Shown here piece after piece: positions 48,978-62,700 of a stretch of DNA of 64,000 bases. The number at the start of each line of letters is the position of its first letter. Position 1 is the stretch's first letter. Position numbers and translations under genes: made by a program. This DNA is from Synchiropus splendidus (lineage: Eukaryota; Chordata; Actinopteri; Syngnathiformes; Callionymidae), in NCBI RefSeq assembly GCF_027744825.2, contig NC_071347.1:13205501-13269500 (forward strand). Reading direction: 5' to 3'. The notes under the pieces are model-generated. The model saw nothing but the letters and a program-made list of their open reading frames with translations. It ran no database searches and was not told the origin of the DNA.

Positions 48978-50932
48978 ATGCAAGGTACATTTCTTTTATT
49001 TTTATATGCTATATGCTAAAATTAATGAATTGTGAGACATATTTGTTTTCTGATTTTATTCAATAGTGGGGAGGTTTTTCCACACAGATTGACTGTATCA
49101 TTGTTTTTATTCTACTGTTGCTTCTGTTTTTCTGTCGTTTTGGGTTCATTTTTTCCCATATACACCCATAAAAAGTGGTTATGATCACTGTTTTGATTAG
49201 TATTATAAATATAATTCATATGTATATTCGCCCCATTCATCATTATAAATTGCAGATCAGCATCTTGTACTTTGTTCACTCTAAACAACACTGTAATTAC
49301 TGATTATTAAAAATAAATAAGCATAAGATTTTAACCCCATGAGTGCCACTTTGTTTAGTTCATGATAGAAACAGGTCAAGAAGAACTATGTTGCATCATT
49401 TGGACGGTATTTTCTGCTGTATTTTTAAAAATATACCTCCTTTTTGACTATTAATGGACACCATACGCATTTTCCTCCATTACTCCTTTCAACTCCTCCC
49501 ACCCTGCTCCCGAGTGACAAATACTTTTGAATGTATGAATCCTCAAATAGGTATTTTTGTCTTGGAATCCTGTGTCAAACCCACTTCACACTGAGGTCAG
49601 TGGCCGTAGATTGTGGGTGAGGCCGGGCCACATCAAGCGTTCCAGAAATGTCCCCCCCACACACACCAAGGCACTTCCTTGTGTCACAGAAATACTCGCC
49701 CTTCCTTGTAAAGTGGAAAATCCTTCACATGGATTTAGAAACTTTTCAATCCACTGATGTTTAGCTTGTACTTGTGTGGCACCCAACAGAAGCATTCGTG
49801 TCGTTTTCATTGAGTCTGTCATGAATTGTGTCGCACCAGCGTTTGAGGTTGCACCCACGAACAGGGAGGCGTGAAGGCTGTGCCATGAGCCTGGGGTAAT
49901 CCCTCCTAATGCAGTTAGTGTTGTCATGGTCACCTCAGAATTACACAGCGTGGAGCGGCGGCCAGGTTGGAGAGCTCGTCTGGCCTGAGCCAATGTTCTC
50001 CCAAAAAGCTTGAGACAAGTGGTTTTCCTACATCAACTGTCACTCTCTTATACAAACCTATCTTTTTATACTCACCAATCCATGACTGCACCATTTCAGT
50101 TCCTGTGGACCCCACAAGAAGCTATCTTAGTGACATGTTTCCATGGATGGGTCGATAGGAAGCAGACACCAGGATAAGTGCCTCAGAGTGCTGACTGGGC
50201 CCTGCAATGCAATTTCCCCAGCTCAGCCAGATGTTGTCCGACGGACTGCTGCCACCTGCTGCTCCCTCTCTGCAGGCCGGTGCGAGAGGATCAATACTTT
50301 TGTTCTGGCCGGTTCGGCCGCTCCTCTGGTTTCCATGAGCTCATGTTTTTGTGTCCGCGTGTGCGTTCCCTCACACGTTTTTGTTTGCATGTATGATCTC
50401 ATCATGCTGTCACTGTGTTTGCATGCTGGTGCTGACTGAGGCAGCTGCTGCTGCTGACATCTGTCTCTGTTCGGGCGTCTGCGGGACAAATGGCATCTCT
50501 CTCTCTCTCTGTGCCCCGGTATCAGCCCAATCAGCAGTCCGGGTCAGAACCCCCCCACCCCCCCACACACACAGTAGTCAGCATCAGAGCCTCACAGATC
50601 TTATAACTGAAAGTCGGCAGTTTTTCCAAAACCACATCCTGGACCACCAGGTGGATGTGTGGGTGCTGACACCCGGTCTGACCGGTCTGGGGTCATAAAT
50701 AAATAAAAAAAATGGCTGGCTTGAAATGCAGACAGCCTGATGTCAGCGCTTACAGAAAGTCAATGGGTCGTACGTAGTCTAGCAGGGGCCTGTCCCGTCA
50801 TCGAGGGGGCAGCAAGGCCTGGTAAATGTTCGGAATCACACTTGATTCTGAGGGTGTGCAGACATTCAGAAGAGTCGTATAAACTAGTTTGCAACCTATA
50901 TGTATATATATTTAAAAATATTAAAAGTTTAA

Positions 50933-50963
<31 letters not shown>

Positions 50964-50995
50964 TTAAAATAAAAAAAAAATATATATATATATAT
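50933..50995. repeat. (ATT)n and (TA)n low-complexity tract
   Basis: About nine ATT units, then A10 and seven TA units. Confidence 0.9.
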
Positions 50996-53640
50996 AAAAA
51001 AAAATAAATTCTTGCTGGAGCACTATTTGACTCCTTTTTCCATGTTTCATTTGGAACATTGGCACTGGTGGATCTTAATGCTACAGTTGTCAAAAGCTAA
51101 ATGGAAACAGCTCGACTTGTACTGCGTCATTTTCCGTCCACTTCTGTTCCCGCAACAATAACAGCAGCGGCCATCTGTCCGGCTCTCTCACGCCCGCCCT
51201 GCAAACATGACCAGCACAGTCCCTGAGACCTAATGCCTGCTAAATGGTTCCCCCACTGTTTCCCACTCTTGAGGTCATTGGAGCTAATATTAGACGCTCA
51301 TGATGGAAATGTTCTAAATATAAATGTGTGTAGCTGCAGCTGTCATCGCAATATAAATCGCTATAAATGAACAAACCACCTCTTTAAGAGCCCACAGGCA
51401 TTTATGAGAAGTTTGAGTTGAGTTGGAGGTGTTTGGATGAGGGATTTCTCCCTCAAGGGGCTGGTTCCTTTTCTTTCATATACAATGTTCAGATGCTCTC
51501 CAGCTTCATGGACTCCATCATCACCATTGAGAACTATATGGAATACAGCAGCTGGTGAGTTGAAAACCAGCAACTTCCAACAGGTCAGGTGGTGACGGGC
51601 TTGTGAGGCTTCATGAAACAGTGCCATCATTTTCAGAGATGGCACTTCCTGCTCTAAAATCTTTGGGATTTAACAACCACTTCAATGAAGCCCCACATCA
51701 TTTTAAAAGCAAAAGCAGCATCTACTGAGCACTGACAAAGAGGACAAAGAGGTTTCATGACGCCTCAACAGCCCATCACTAGTCACAGGACCTCCCAGGC
51801 CCCATGTACGATCCGGAGGCTCTTCTTCAAACCATCTACATCTCTCTCACAGCATTTAAGGAGGAAAGTGGATGTTGTAGAGGACCATGGGAGTCCAAAT
51901 TGAGACACCTCTGCTGGGGGAGCTAGCGACCTTCATGAGCTTCTCCGGACCACTTCTACTACGGGTTCTAGTCACTTGAATCCTGCACTCGATTGTTGAC
52001 CTTTGGAGAGACATCTTCATAACCAGCTTAAGTTAAAATTCCTCACAAAGTTTGCATCAGAATTTAATAAACATAACATTAAACTCGGATGTGGTCACAC
52101 TGAAACTATTTAAGGAGTCTAAGGGGCCGCATTCTTCCTTGGGACTAACATAGGGGCACTGAGGAAAAATATTCGTGCATTAACCTCAAATTTTGTGACC
52201 TAAAAATGATAGAATCAGGAAGACATTATGCACTTAAAATATGCCACATAGTTTCATTTTATTCAAATATTCTCCACATAAATCATGAATAATGGAAGAC
52301 CTTTTGAAGAGTTGAATATCTTAGTTACAGAACTCCAAGTGAAGCATGTAAATATGAGATTAAAAAAAGGCTCTGGATTTTCTGTATTTTTTTATTTATT
52401 AATCCAGAAATAAAAGTGAAGCTGAAGAAAGAAGATAAACTGTAGCTGTGCTGTTTTATTTGCTTCACAATGCGCCCCAGGCCACTCGCTGCTCTCCTTT
52501 GATCTAAAGGCCTTGTGTTTAAACCATCATTCGCCATGAAATATGGGTCTTGGATTGTATCAGTGTTGCTGAATTCCAAGCGTGCAAGCGCTCTAAATCT
52601 CATTAAGTCATTTAAAGCGACTAATCCTGGGCTGTCTCCAGCAGCACAGGCGAGGACTTGCTGCAGACCTGCTGCTCCTCTCTTATCATTTCTTGTGACG
52701 ACCTCACAGCCACATGGCCGCTATTTCTGTGGAGTTGCTTCTGGCACAGAATGACTTCATGTCTGATTCGCCTGAAACGCGGGGAGCTGCTTTATCAGTG
52801 GGATCATGGAAAACCCAGGGCATAAAGCTGCCTGCTCCCAATGTTCTGCCACTTAGTGAAGGTTTTGGTTGCACGCCACAGATCGCTGCCTCCTGTCTGT
52901 GTTCAGATGAAATGAATTCTCCTGTCAGAGTTTCTGCATCTTCACACTAGGGACCTCTCATCCGAGGTAACACGGACCTTCCGATCTTTCCTCTTCTCTA
53001 CCGCTCGCCGGGATGCTGGAGTCAGGTGGGTCTGCAGACATGAGTAATGTGGCTGAGACTGACTCACTGGCCGAGACATCAGCCGTCAGCGTGGAGCCAG
53101 CGATGACACAAGCACAATAACAACACACACACACACACACACTTAGAGGATCTTAGTAAATGGCCACAGTGGCAGACAGACTTGGTGGAGCCACCGGTCG
53201 TCATTATTATCACCTTATGATGTGATGGTGTTGAGAAACTGCAGCTCATCAACCAGAAATGACATCAGACGTCTGACAGTAAACAACCACTCACAAACTG
53301 TTTTCTTATCGTCATAAGCTCCAATACAGCTGCCATATGCTCTCATTTCTGAGCTGTAAAAAAGTTTGAATATCAAAATACAGCATATAAAGTCAATATC
53401 TAAAGTGAAACTAGAGGCAACGGTACATAACATACCTCTGCCAAACCACACATTTTCACCAAAACTGTAATCGTTTTTGCACCACATGCACTTTGCTGAT
53501 GTTATTGGTGTTAAATATATTCCGTGTGCGATGTGCTCAATCGGCCAGCTGGTGGCAGTACACTGAGGCGCTCATCGACACACCGTCAGCGGCAGCATGA
53601 ACTATAATTGCATATCATGTCAAGCTTTTAGAAATAAAAA

Positions 53641-53670
53641 TAGTAATAATAATAATAATAATAACAATAA
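53641..53670. repeat. (TAA)n microsatellite
   Basis: About nine TAA units with one C substitution. Confidence 0.85.
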
Positions 53671-53758
53671 TTCATGCAAATGTAAGAATTTCATTTAATG
53701 CTGTTATCACGCTGTTTTAATTTAATTTTTTTTTATTCTTTGTAGCACATTTAATATT

Positions 53759-54015
53759 GAATAACCACAGAATTTGGATTATAATACATAATAAAGTATT
53801 CCAACTTGTAAAAATGATAATGCAATGCAATAGAATAGAATAGAATATGACATGATATGACATGTAATGAGGTATAATAATGTTATGATATGTTATGTTA
53901 CATGTGTATATTCTATTCTATTCTTATACATGCTTGTGTTTTTTTCTGTGCTGTTTGAATGTATTTGCTTGTCATTGTAATTTTGAAAAGAATACCGAAT
54001 TACCACAGAATTTGG
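53759..54015. repeat. direct repeat pair flanking an inverted repeat
   Basis: GAATAACCACAGAATTTGG at 53759-53777 recurs as GAATTACCACAGAATTTGG at 53997-54015. Between them, TAGAATAGAATAGAATATGA (from 53831) pairs with TATATTCTATTCTATTCTTA (about 53907-53926) as an imperfect hairpin of about 20-23 bp. Confidence 0.6.
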
Positions 54016-54924
54016 ACCACAAATAAAAACTTCAACGTCAATTTAACATTTACATTACATTACTCCGTGGACAAGACACCCTCCAAATGCATCCACCCCA
54101 GAGCACTTTTGAAATGTAATAATAAAGTTGCACTGTGTGACCTTAAAAGTAGTCATAATACAGAAGAGGCAGAACGACAGATACTAAAACTGGATCTGAT
54201 TTTGTACAGTTTAGTTTATGAAGCGTAGGATCGCTACGTCCTCAACTATAGACAAGTGTTCACAGTCACATGCTGCAGCTCTGACTCTCTGTAACTTTGG
54301 ACTGGATGTTGTGGAGCGGGAACATATCGACCCCGGACGGGTCCGTATTGATGAGTGGATAGATTTCAGGAAGTGACCTTGTCCAACTCAGACAGTCACC
54401 TGACTGAAGCCGAGCTCACTTTCCCACAGAGTGGATCTCTGGCACCAGCAGCTCCGATGCAAACAGACCAGTCATATTATTGCAAGAGGTCAATGTGGCG
54501 TCAGCGGATTCTTTTATGATGGGAAAGGAAGAGGGTATCCAGAATAAAAACGTTGCTGAGTTTCATATTTTCACATTGGCAGAAAGGTGACACCTCCCTT
54601 AAACACAGCCACTGTCTGCCTCTAACCCCTTGTGCATGACAACCAGTGCTGCAGCCTCACTGCCAAAAGGTCATGGTTGATCTGGCATCTTAACATACAG
54701 AGGAGTCATTTTCTCCGGGCTCTGTGGTTCCCGCCAACAGTGCCAAAACAAATACATTTTTAGTTTGTCATTTCAAATTGAAAGGAGGCGCGTGCGTGTG
54801 CATGCGGCTGTATAATAATGAAAAATACTTTTAAATGCACTAGCGCCATCGTGTGGCCATAAAAAGTGATGCACGCAAGACCGTCACCGCGTCAGTCATG
54901 TCTGATGCCGCACCCACCTCTTGT

Positions 54925-55060
54925 CCTATTGGCGAGTTATCGAGCCCATCAGCCAATCACATGGCTCTGCCTCCTGTTAACAGGGCTGCTATTGTTACAC
55001 GCCACTGTGTCAACTGTTATTTATAGAGGATGTAGAGAGGAGCATGACAAGGAGGAGGGG
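54925..55060 (+). promoter_or_regulatory. possible promoter 1.1 kb upstream of the mob2 promoter
   Basis: Inverted CCAAT (ATTGG) lies at 54928-54932, CCAAT at 54953-54957, and a TATA-like TATTTATA at 55018-55025. The spacing fits a TATA promoter starting near 55050. No exon downstream can be tied to it, and no start site is shown. Confidence 0.25.
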
Positions 55061-56119
55061 AGCAAGAGGGGGAGAGATGATGGCGATCATACATCATGTT
55101 TTCAATGGGTTTCAAAGAGTGGCAGACGAGGAAAACATCATCGTTTCATTGACAGGAAAAGTTCTTTCAAAGCTGTGCAGGTGGCCCCCACCAGGAAAAT
55201 CCCCTTTAATATGACAGAATAAATAAATGTAATTTAGTTTTTTTTGCATGAGTGAATCTTCTTTTTATTTTTATTTTTTATTTAGAAGCACACCACACAA
55301 GCAACATGTATTAAATGTATTATGTCGAAAAAGAAGAACAAAATGTAAAGCAATATTTCCACACTGTAGATAAAGTTTTTTTTAATACACATTTGTGATC
55401 TCATTTGTTATTTTATTAATCTGCATATACTGTTAAACCTACATTTGTAGATGGCAAAAATGCATTGCTATATCTGAGGGTGTCTCCTGTGTGTGCAACA
55501 GAAAACATAAAGCTCACTTCCCAGAGTCAGTAGACAGCTGGTTGCTGAGAGGTGTGCAGTTTATGGTGCGTAATAACTTATCTGGGCATTCATTGCCTCG
55601 ATCCAGCTCAGGTCCCCTCAGGTCAGCGCACTCGAATGCCTTCCTGCTAGGATATACAGCATGAAGCGACATCACTCAAGGTTTTGTTTGAAAGCTTATT
55701 GCCTCCTGATGTCTTCTGGTGAAGAACACTATCAAAGGCTCACGGGTCAAGATCCTGATTCACTGGTGACCCAAGGCCAATGCATTACTCACTCTGCCCG
55801 ACAGTTGGCCCTGTCACAGTCACAATGACATTATATAGATTTAAAGGCCTTTTTAAATGACATATTTATTCTAAACATGTTAACCTTTCTATGTTAATAG
55901 AGAGGCCGGTTGTCATTTAATACCATATTAAATTTGCTCATACTATTACTGTTAAATATCAGACAATTAGTGAGATAGTAATAATAAAAAATCTACTTGA
56001 AAAATAATATAATTTACTTCCAATGTGTTTTGCTTAACACGTGTTTGGAATATGAATGTGCATAATTACCAAACAGACAATGTTGTCCTTTTTATGATCA
56101 AAGACGTTGGTAATAACGA

Positions 56120-56705
56120 CAAGCCAATATAAGACGAATCGCGCGTCTTTATTTCTTATTTTCATTTCACACGATGGAGCGTAGCTTGCAGTGTGTTGCT
56201 GTCGAGTCCACGCGTGGATCACTGACGCTCATCGCAGAGTGGGTCGGGCGTGTGCGTGTGTTTACTTCCGGACTGTGAACAGTCTCGCGGCTCCGGCACT
56301 GATCCAGGCTGTCAGCAGCTCGGCAGCCATACACGGATTCATGACAGAGGTTACCGGGGTTGACGGGCGCTTTCCCAACACTCCAGCCTCCCTCGGTGCC
56401 ACAGCAGCCGGGCCACAGTCGCTCCGCTGCCCCGCTCCTCTCCCCGGTTATCAAAGTCATTCAAAGCTCGGATCCCGCTCTCTGACCTGCCTCCCTCGCT
56501 GCTGCCGCTGCTGGCGAGCAAAACAAGGACGCTCGCTCAAACTTTAAGCGGCGTTTGCCTCGGACTCACTCGCAGTCAAGCAGCTGGGACAGAGCACCGG
56601 AGGGGAGCGGCAGGCGGTACCAGGGGGAGCCCGAGCAGCGAGGGTGGTGGCCGGATCCAGGTCGGGGTCGCCTCCGGCTCCTGGTGCCAGCTAACGTTAG
56701 CAGCC
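56120..56705 (+). promoter_or_regulatory. mob2: mob2 CpG-rich promoter and 5' UTR
   Basis: A CpG-rich, GC-rich stretch directly upstream of the mob2 ATG, with CCAAT at 56124-56128 and an ETS-type ACTTCCGG at about 56263-56270. The transcription start is not fixed. A 68-codon upstream frame opens at ATG 56341 and ends at 56547; it would be in the leader if transcription starts before it. The 12-bp palindrome GCTAACGTTAGC is at 56690-56701. Confidence 0.6.
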
Positions 56706-56722
56706 ATGGAGTGGTTAATGGG
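56706..56722 (+). CDS. mob2: mob2, MOB kinase activator 2, first coding exon
   Basis: ATG in an ideal context (GCAGCCATGG) encodes MEWLMG, the last Gly codon being split (GG, phase 2) before the donor GTGAGT. I recall the vertebrate MOB2 start as MDWLMG followed by KSKAKPNGKK, so this is the same short first exon. Position next to dusp8 on the same strand matches the human gene order. MOB2 binds NDR1/2 (STK38/STK38L) kinases and competes with MOB1. The remaining exons lie beyond the window, so identity rests on six residues, the promoter and synteny. Confidence 0.75.
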
Positions 56723-59700
56723 GTGAGTACCAGCTAGCTTCGGCTATGACAGGTCAACTGCGCACTCCTGCTGACGCTGCCTCAAATACTGCAATAGTTT
56801 CAGCTGACACCACGCCGACCAGCTCGAGCAATAAACCCACGCCGATAAATCATCTCATTTTTTTGCATTCTCACATTTTAAATCCCGCTGCGGACGGGTA
56901 GCATGTTCATTAGCTTAGCTTAGCTTAGCTTCTTTCCACCTGCGACGGTTCCCCGAAGCTGGCTTTTCTGAATGAGCCAGGGTAACGTCTTAAATCCCGA
57001 CAACTACTGGGGTATATTAGATAAATATGTCCTCGGTTTATTTATTATTATTTGTAACAAGTGGTGGCTCGGCTGGAATGCTAACGTTAGCAGCCTGTCA
57101 GTAGCCAGGGTGAGTTTATTCCCTGTGCAAGGTGCGTCTTCTCTGGGTTCCGAGACTCGGACTATTGACAACCACCGTGCTGTCACTGTGACTTAGTTTT
57201 GATGTTGTTGCTCGTAAAACCATTCGAAAGAACAGCATTTAAGAAATTATTTTTAAAAGAATTGTGTTTGGATTGTGGTCTGTCAGCTGTGTCTGTTAGG
57301 GTTCTGAAGTTGACCAAAGGATTTGATAGTGCTATTACTGTTGTACTGCGATCAAATCCCTCCAAACCACGAGTAAAGTATTGTGTTTCTCATTCATGAA
57401 TACATTGTTATTAACCTGTATTTGATCATACATTATAATGGTTTAACTTGAGAAGTTTGCTTAAGCAGTTTTCAAGTTGAGGAGCGTGGGCTCCAGCCCA
57501 TGTTTCTGGAAGATGACCTAGCTTGAAGCAGTTATTTTATCTGTTAGGCCCAAAAAGCCTCATTCAAACAGTTTATATGGCTGATCTTATGGTGCGTTCC
57601 AGTTACACACCCCAAACAGAATCCTCACCAACCCGAGTACGCAATCCAAGATGGCTTCCCCAAATGTTAGATTTGAATGAATGAAATACGCCTAACACAG
57701 TATGCAAAATGTGCGTTTCCTCTTCATCCTGAAAGTTTTCTAGTTGCTAACAGACCGCAAATTTATCACGTTATTTTCCGGCTTTGATAATGGGAATGCC
57801 CTGAACTCTGTTTTGACGTTATTCCCAGCTCCCACTTCTGACATCACTGGAATTATTTTGGCTACACTCTATTTTAGAGCTCTACTCAAGCCAGAGCAAT
57901 TCTAATGGGAATCATTGCAAATGATTTAGGTGAGCTGATGTGCTGCGTACTGCTTCAAGATTTTGTATGAAACTTTCCGATAGCAGATGGTTTTTGTCCC
58001 ATAGACTTAGGTGCCATTTACTTAGAGACAAAACCATTGATTTCACCACTGCTTTGTGTCGGATGCAGTGTTCAACAACTTCTAAAAATGGGGTCTAGAG
58101 TGGAAATATCAGCGCCAGACGTATGTAAACACTCCACCTAAAACATTGCCTGTGTGCGCCATGTCAACCAGGCTATGATCCCCTCGTGGGTGCACAGCAT
58201 TCGCCCTCATGCTCAAGTAACAAGTGATAAAACTGTGCCAAAGTATTGGAAGTATTCAAGTGTTTATACATTATATATTATATATTTGTGGTGTCTATTG
58301 AAGCAACGCTGTCAGTGGGTGACAGTGACCAAGCCAGAGCTCATTGCTACGCAGTTAAAGTCTGAGTAAGAACTGTTATATAAAAATACAGTGGACAGAC
58401 TGCTATGGTCGCATCCAGTGGCTTTCAGTGGTGCAGTCGCTGCGTGAGACCTAAATATGTCTGACAGGTGAGAAATGTCACTGCCGCAGCAGTTAAGTTG
58501 CAACATGATTCAATCATACTCCATTTCATGTCACTGAAGTAGTAATTTCTGCAAAAGTTAACTAGTGAAGTTATCAGCTAAATCTAGTTCACTAAAACAC
58601 TGTTAACACGTCAGCTTTTCAGTTTCACCTCATTACATAAACCAACAAGTAAAGCCCTCAAGGTCGCATCTGGGATTAACCATTAACTTCATTCAGCCAC
58701 ACTGGCTTAAAAGTTAAAGCGACTGTTCTCTTGTCATTTAGAATTTTAAGAAGGCCTTACTTGTGGCACCTGGATCATTTTAACAGCCTTTAAAATGTTT
58801 GTTAAAATGTATATTGTCTTGTTTCACAGCTAGTGAGGTGTTGGGCTTTTTTCTGTTGTTGCTACTGTTGTCTGTTTATCAGGTTAGCTGGGTGCAGCCA
58901 AAGGGTGGAGACCAGCTGTCTGGAGTGTTTCTGCAGCCATGTGACATTTTGGCTGTGTAATAACACTTCAGTCTGTCTCTTGACACGCATAGCTGACATG
59001 CTGTATAAGTCATATTCAACTGTTTTTTTTCACCAGGAATGTATTAATTGCATATCATAGTCTCATGCAGAAGAATGACTGAGTTGTAGTCTCTATAGCT
59101 TGTGTCTTTTTTTTCCAGTATGCAAAGTGCAAAGTCTGAGCACTTTGTGTTTCTTTGTGGTGACATCATCCAGAAGTTCAAGATTTCAAAGTCATGTGAA
59201 GAAGAGATTATTGTGTGTCCAGTAGAAGTTCAAGACAAAGACGAGATGACTAGCATGCCAACAGTGGCGAAGGGTGATTTATTTTTCCCATAAACACTGA
59301 CCTTTAGCTCTTTGCATGTGTTCTGCTTGTCTGCGTGCATCAGTCAGAATCTGGCTGGGAAAAAAAGAAAAGCTCGACAAATTTGATACTTGTGGAAAGA
59401 GCCGCAATGAGCAAAATAAGTTGGTTAAGTCCTTATTAAGAATCTTTGTTCGGCTGAAACATAAAAACGAACAAAGCAGAGAAGAGACAAGACAATGACC
59501 GCTTCACGTATGCTTTAGTTTTTACGCTTATTTATTTTATCTGTTAAGTTTTGAGGACACTGAGTTGACTTCGGTTTCCTTTCGCCTGACTATGGTATCA
59601 GCCCTAACTGGTTTGCTTCGTAATCTTTCAGTTAATCATCATCTCCCCCTCCTTTGGTGCCTTTAAAACGCACGTAACCCTGAGAGTATTTTCCGATTAA

Positions 59701-62700
59701 CCCTTGTTAACCTTGTGGTTGCTTTTTCTGTTGACAGCCAAATGTAATTTATTATGAATTGAAGTACAAAAGTGTTTGTCTTTACTTGTGTACTCCAGAA
59801 AAGGGTTGTTTTTTTGTCTTCAAGTGTGACTCTGGAGTGAACATTTTGCTCTTGTGACCAACAAGCAAGAGTCAAAGGGTGGGCCCATGAATAAGTAAAG
59901 AGAGAATGTATGGCCACTGAATAAAGGGTGTCCATGCCAGGCTAAACATGGGTAGGAGGCGAGTCTATTGGTGTATGTTAGCCAGAAACAATGCTGTTTA
60001 TGAAAACTTAAATAATGCATGAGGGTGGTACTTATCGTGTTCAAAGCGGGTTCCCTATATCACTTGTGTCATGGTCTACACTGATACTTGGGATCGAGTT
60101 GCAGTCCAGACAGTGTGACGACACGGTTTGAGCACTGTATGACCTCATCTGTCCAGTTTCAAAATTAGACAGGATGTTGACTCACACGAGGGATGTGCAT
60201 TGTCTAAATGTGTCTCTTTTTCCTGCGTGGTGAATTGGCAGAGTGTGACAGATGTTTAATCCCTTTGCTTTTGAGTGATGGATTGGATGTGGATGAAGAG
60301 AATGGAACTGGGTTGCGTGTGCGGGATGCCTAAGCTGAATATGTCTAATGTACACTTAACTGTGATTTAATGAGATACAGACGCTGTGTCGATATCCTGT
60401 TGAGCCAGTAGAGTGTAATGGATGTAAGAATAAAATAAAAGACTCCAGGACCACTTTGTTTTTCACGATCAGCTTTTAAGTCTCCTAGCCCTGGTGATAT
60501 CGCACTCACTAGCATGTAAACAAAAGATTTAGACAAATACATTAAGCCTTTGAGCTCATTGTTGGAGCTATCCCATTCATTTATTGTTAAAGTTAAATTG
60601 GCATTTGTGGCTATGAAATGGGTTGTATAGGAAAACTTGGGTTTGGACATGCAAAATGAAAAGTTACATTTTGTTCACGTTTCTGATTACCTGTGTACAA
60701 AAATAATGATACTCTCAAATATCGCAATGCTCGATTGTGTCTTACTGCCTTGATATTTTAAGTCAGATAGATCAATATTTAATACTTGGATATGCTGCTG
60801 CATTTGTTTAATACCAATCTTGATTCCTCTGTTCCAAATTTAATTGATCTGACGTCATAAGAATAAACATGAATTCATGCACTAATATTTTTTTCCACCT
60901 GAAAATGATGTTTTTTGTTACAGTATATTGCTGATATATATATCTTGCAGTGTGTCGTATTGACACTCCTGTATCAGGATACGTATTGTATCAGTGATAT
61001 TACTGATGATGATTTAAATAAGTATTTGATAAACTCCACTTCTCTTTAAACTCCTATAACAATTTATCATGAGATTATGTGGTTTTTAATCTCAGATAGT
61101 GAGATTGCCAGGCAACTTCCTGAGAAACCCCCCTGTATTCACACTTCCTGCCAGTTTATGTGCTTTTCTTACCGGGGACTTTATACAACCTTGTCCTGAT
61201 GTTACCTCTCTCTTCCTTGTTTCTACAGCACACACCTATAAACAGACACCACACACACACACACATGCACAACTACACAGTCCAGGCGGCTGTTGCCACT
61301 GTCTGCTCCACAACTGCACGTCTGATAATGGCCAAAGACAGATAAGTCAACGCCATCTCAGAGTGCACCTGCTCAAGAGCAGAAGCTAACCAGCTGTGTC
61401 ACGCTGTCTCCATACAAGATGCTGCCTTCAAATTTTCGGCCACAGTCTTGTGCAAGACCGCAACCTTTTGATGTAGCATGTGCTCATCTACAGTTAATAA
61501 ATGGTAATATTATATACATATATTTTTTACTTCCGATTCTGTCTGTGATTGGAAGGATGAGAATTCTTTTGGATTTTCTAATGTATTGTGATATATTTGG
61601 AACTTTTTACTTACTGTTTAATGTACTGTTTCTAGTCACAATTTAAAGTACATATTCTGTTTACTACTTTAAGGTTTACTGCACCTGGCACCGTTCATGC
61701 TGCTAATACTCCGCTGGGAGCCGAGTGTTTAACAGCCGTGTAAGGCGGCCAAAATCTTGAGCAAAAATAACACTTTGTATTTAACAAGTGCATTGTCTTG
61801 AGAGCGGAAGAACAGTTTCGGGGGGAAAATCCCTCACTGATTCACCTGATGTGAAGGAAGAAGTGACGATAAAGAGAGGAACTAGAATAACTGATTCATT
61901 CTGTGCTCTTAATAGTAGTGTGTGATGAAACTAGTTTCTTCCATTTCAATAGTCACGTTGAATGTACTTCCAGAATTGAGAAAAAAACATCACATCATCA
62001 AGTTAATATTTAGTAATATACCTGCCATTTTTCCACAGTAGAATGAAACCTTTCCTTGTGCACTTCTAAGGGTTATTAACATTTCCTGCTGCGGGTGGGT
62101 GGTGAGAACCTTGACACACCTAAATATTCCTCTCATTTAATATTCACGGATTTGGCTGGTAAATCTGTGTTAGAGCTGCTGTTTTGTTTAGCTTTTCACA
62201 TTTAACAGAGGGTTGCTTTGAAATGTGTCTGTTGAAATTCAAGCAAAAATGACTTGCTCTTTATTTTTTGTAGTTTGTTGTTTCTTGTGCAGTTTAACAT
62301 TACTGTTAGATGTGCTCTGTACCAGAGTCACACCGGACATCCGGTGAATTGAAACAATCAACACAAGCTCACTGGGAATATTTAGTCTCTTCAACTTTGT
62401 GCATCGGAACCAAAATACCATGCTGATGAAAAAGGTAGGTTTGCTGAGCCTGTAGCAAAGCTCATCTACGTGAAATGGAAATAAAGCTTTATATGGTTTG
62501 ACACAGAGGGACACAAAATGCACATTTCTTTTTTTTGTTCTTCTGTAGTCCATTGGTCCATTTTCACTACAATAGCGTTGTCAAGCTAAGTTCTTTTTTT
62601 GTCTATTAGCTCCCCTTTAACTACCCAACCATGTCTATGTTTAGCCGGATGAATGGGTTTCTCCTCCATCTGCATGTCTAGCTTTCCTTCCATTTAAGTC

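Larger units (their letters stand above)
45106..54850. other. intergenic region between dusp8 and mob2
   Basis: No gene is supported. ORFs here, up to 135 codons on the minus strand (49586-49993), have no recognised similarity or splice structure. The region holds a MITE-like element (48690-48977), ATT and TA tracts (50933-50995), an AC tract near 53124, and a set of direct and inverted repeats at 53759-54015. Confidence 0.55.

Noticed and set aside
49586..49993. 135-codon minus-strand ORF between dusp8 and mob2
   Set aside because: Composition is not clearly coding, no domain is recognised and no promoter is near.
54866..55222. 118-codon ORF with a hydrophobic stretch
   Set aside because: It begins before the TATA-like box it would need; the hydrophobic segment alone is not evidence of a gene.
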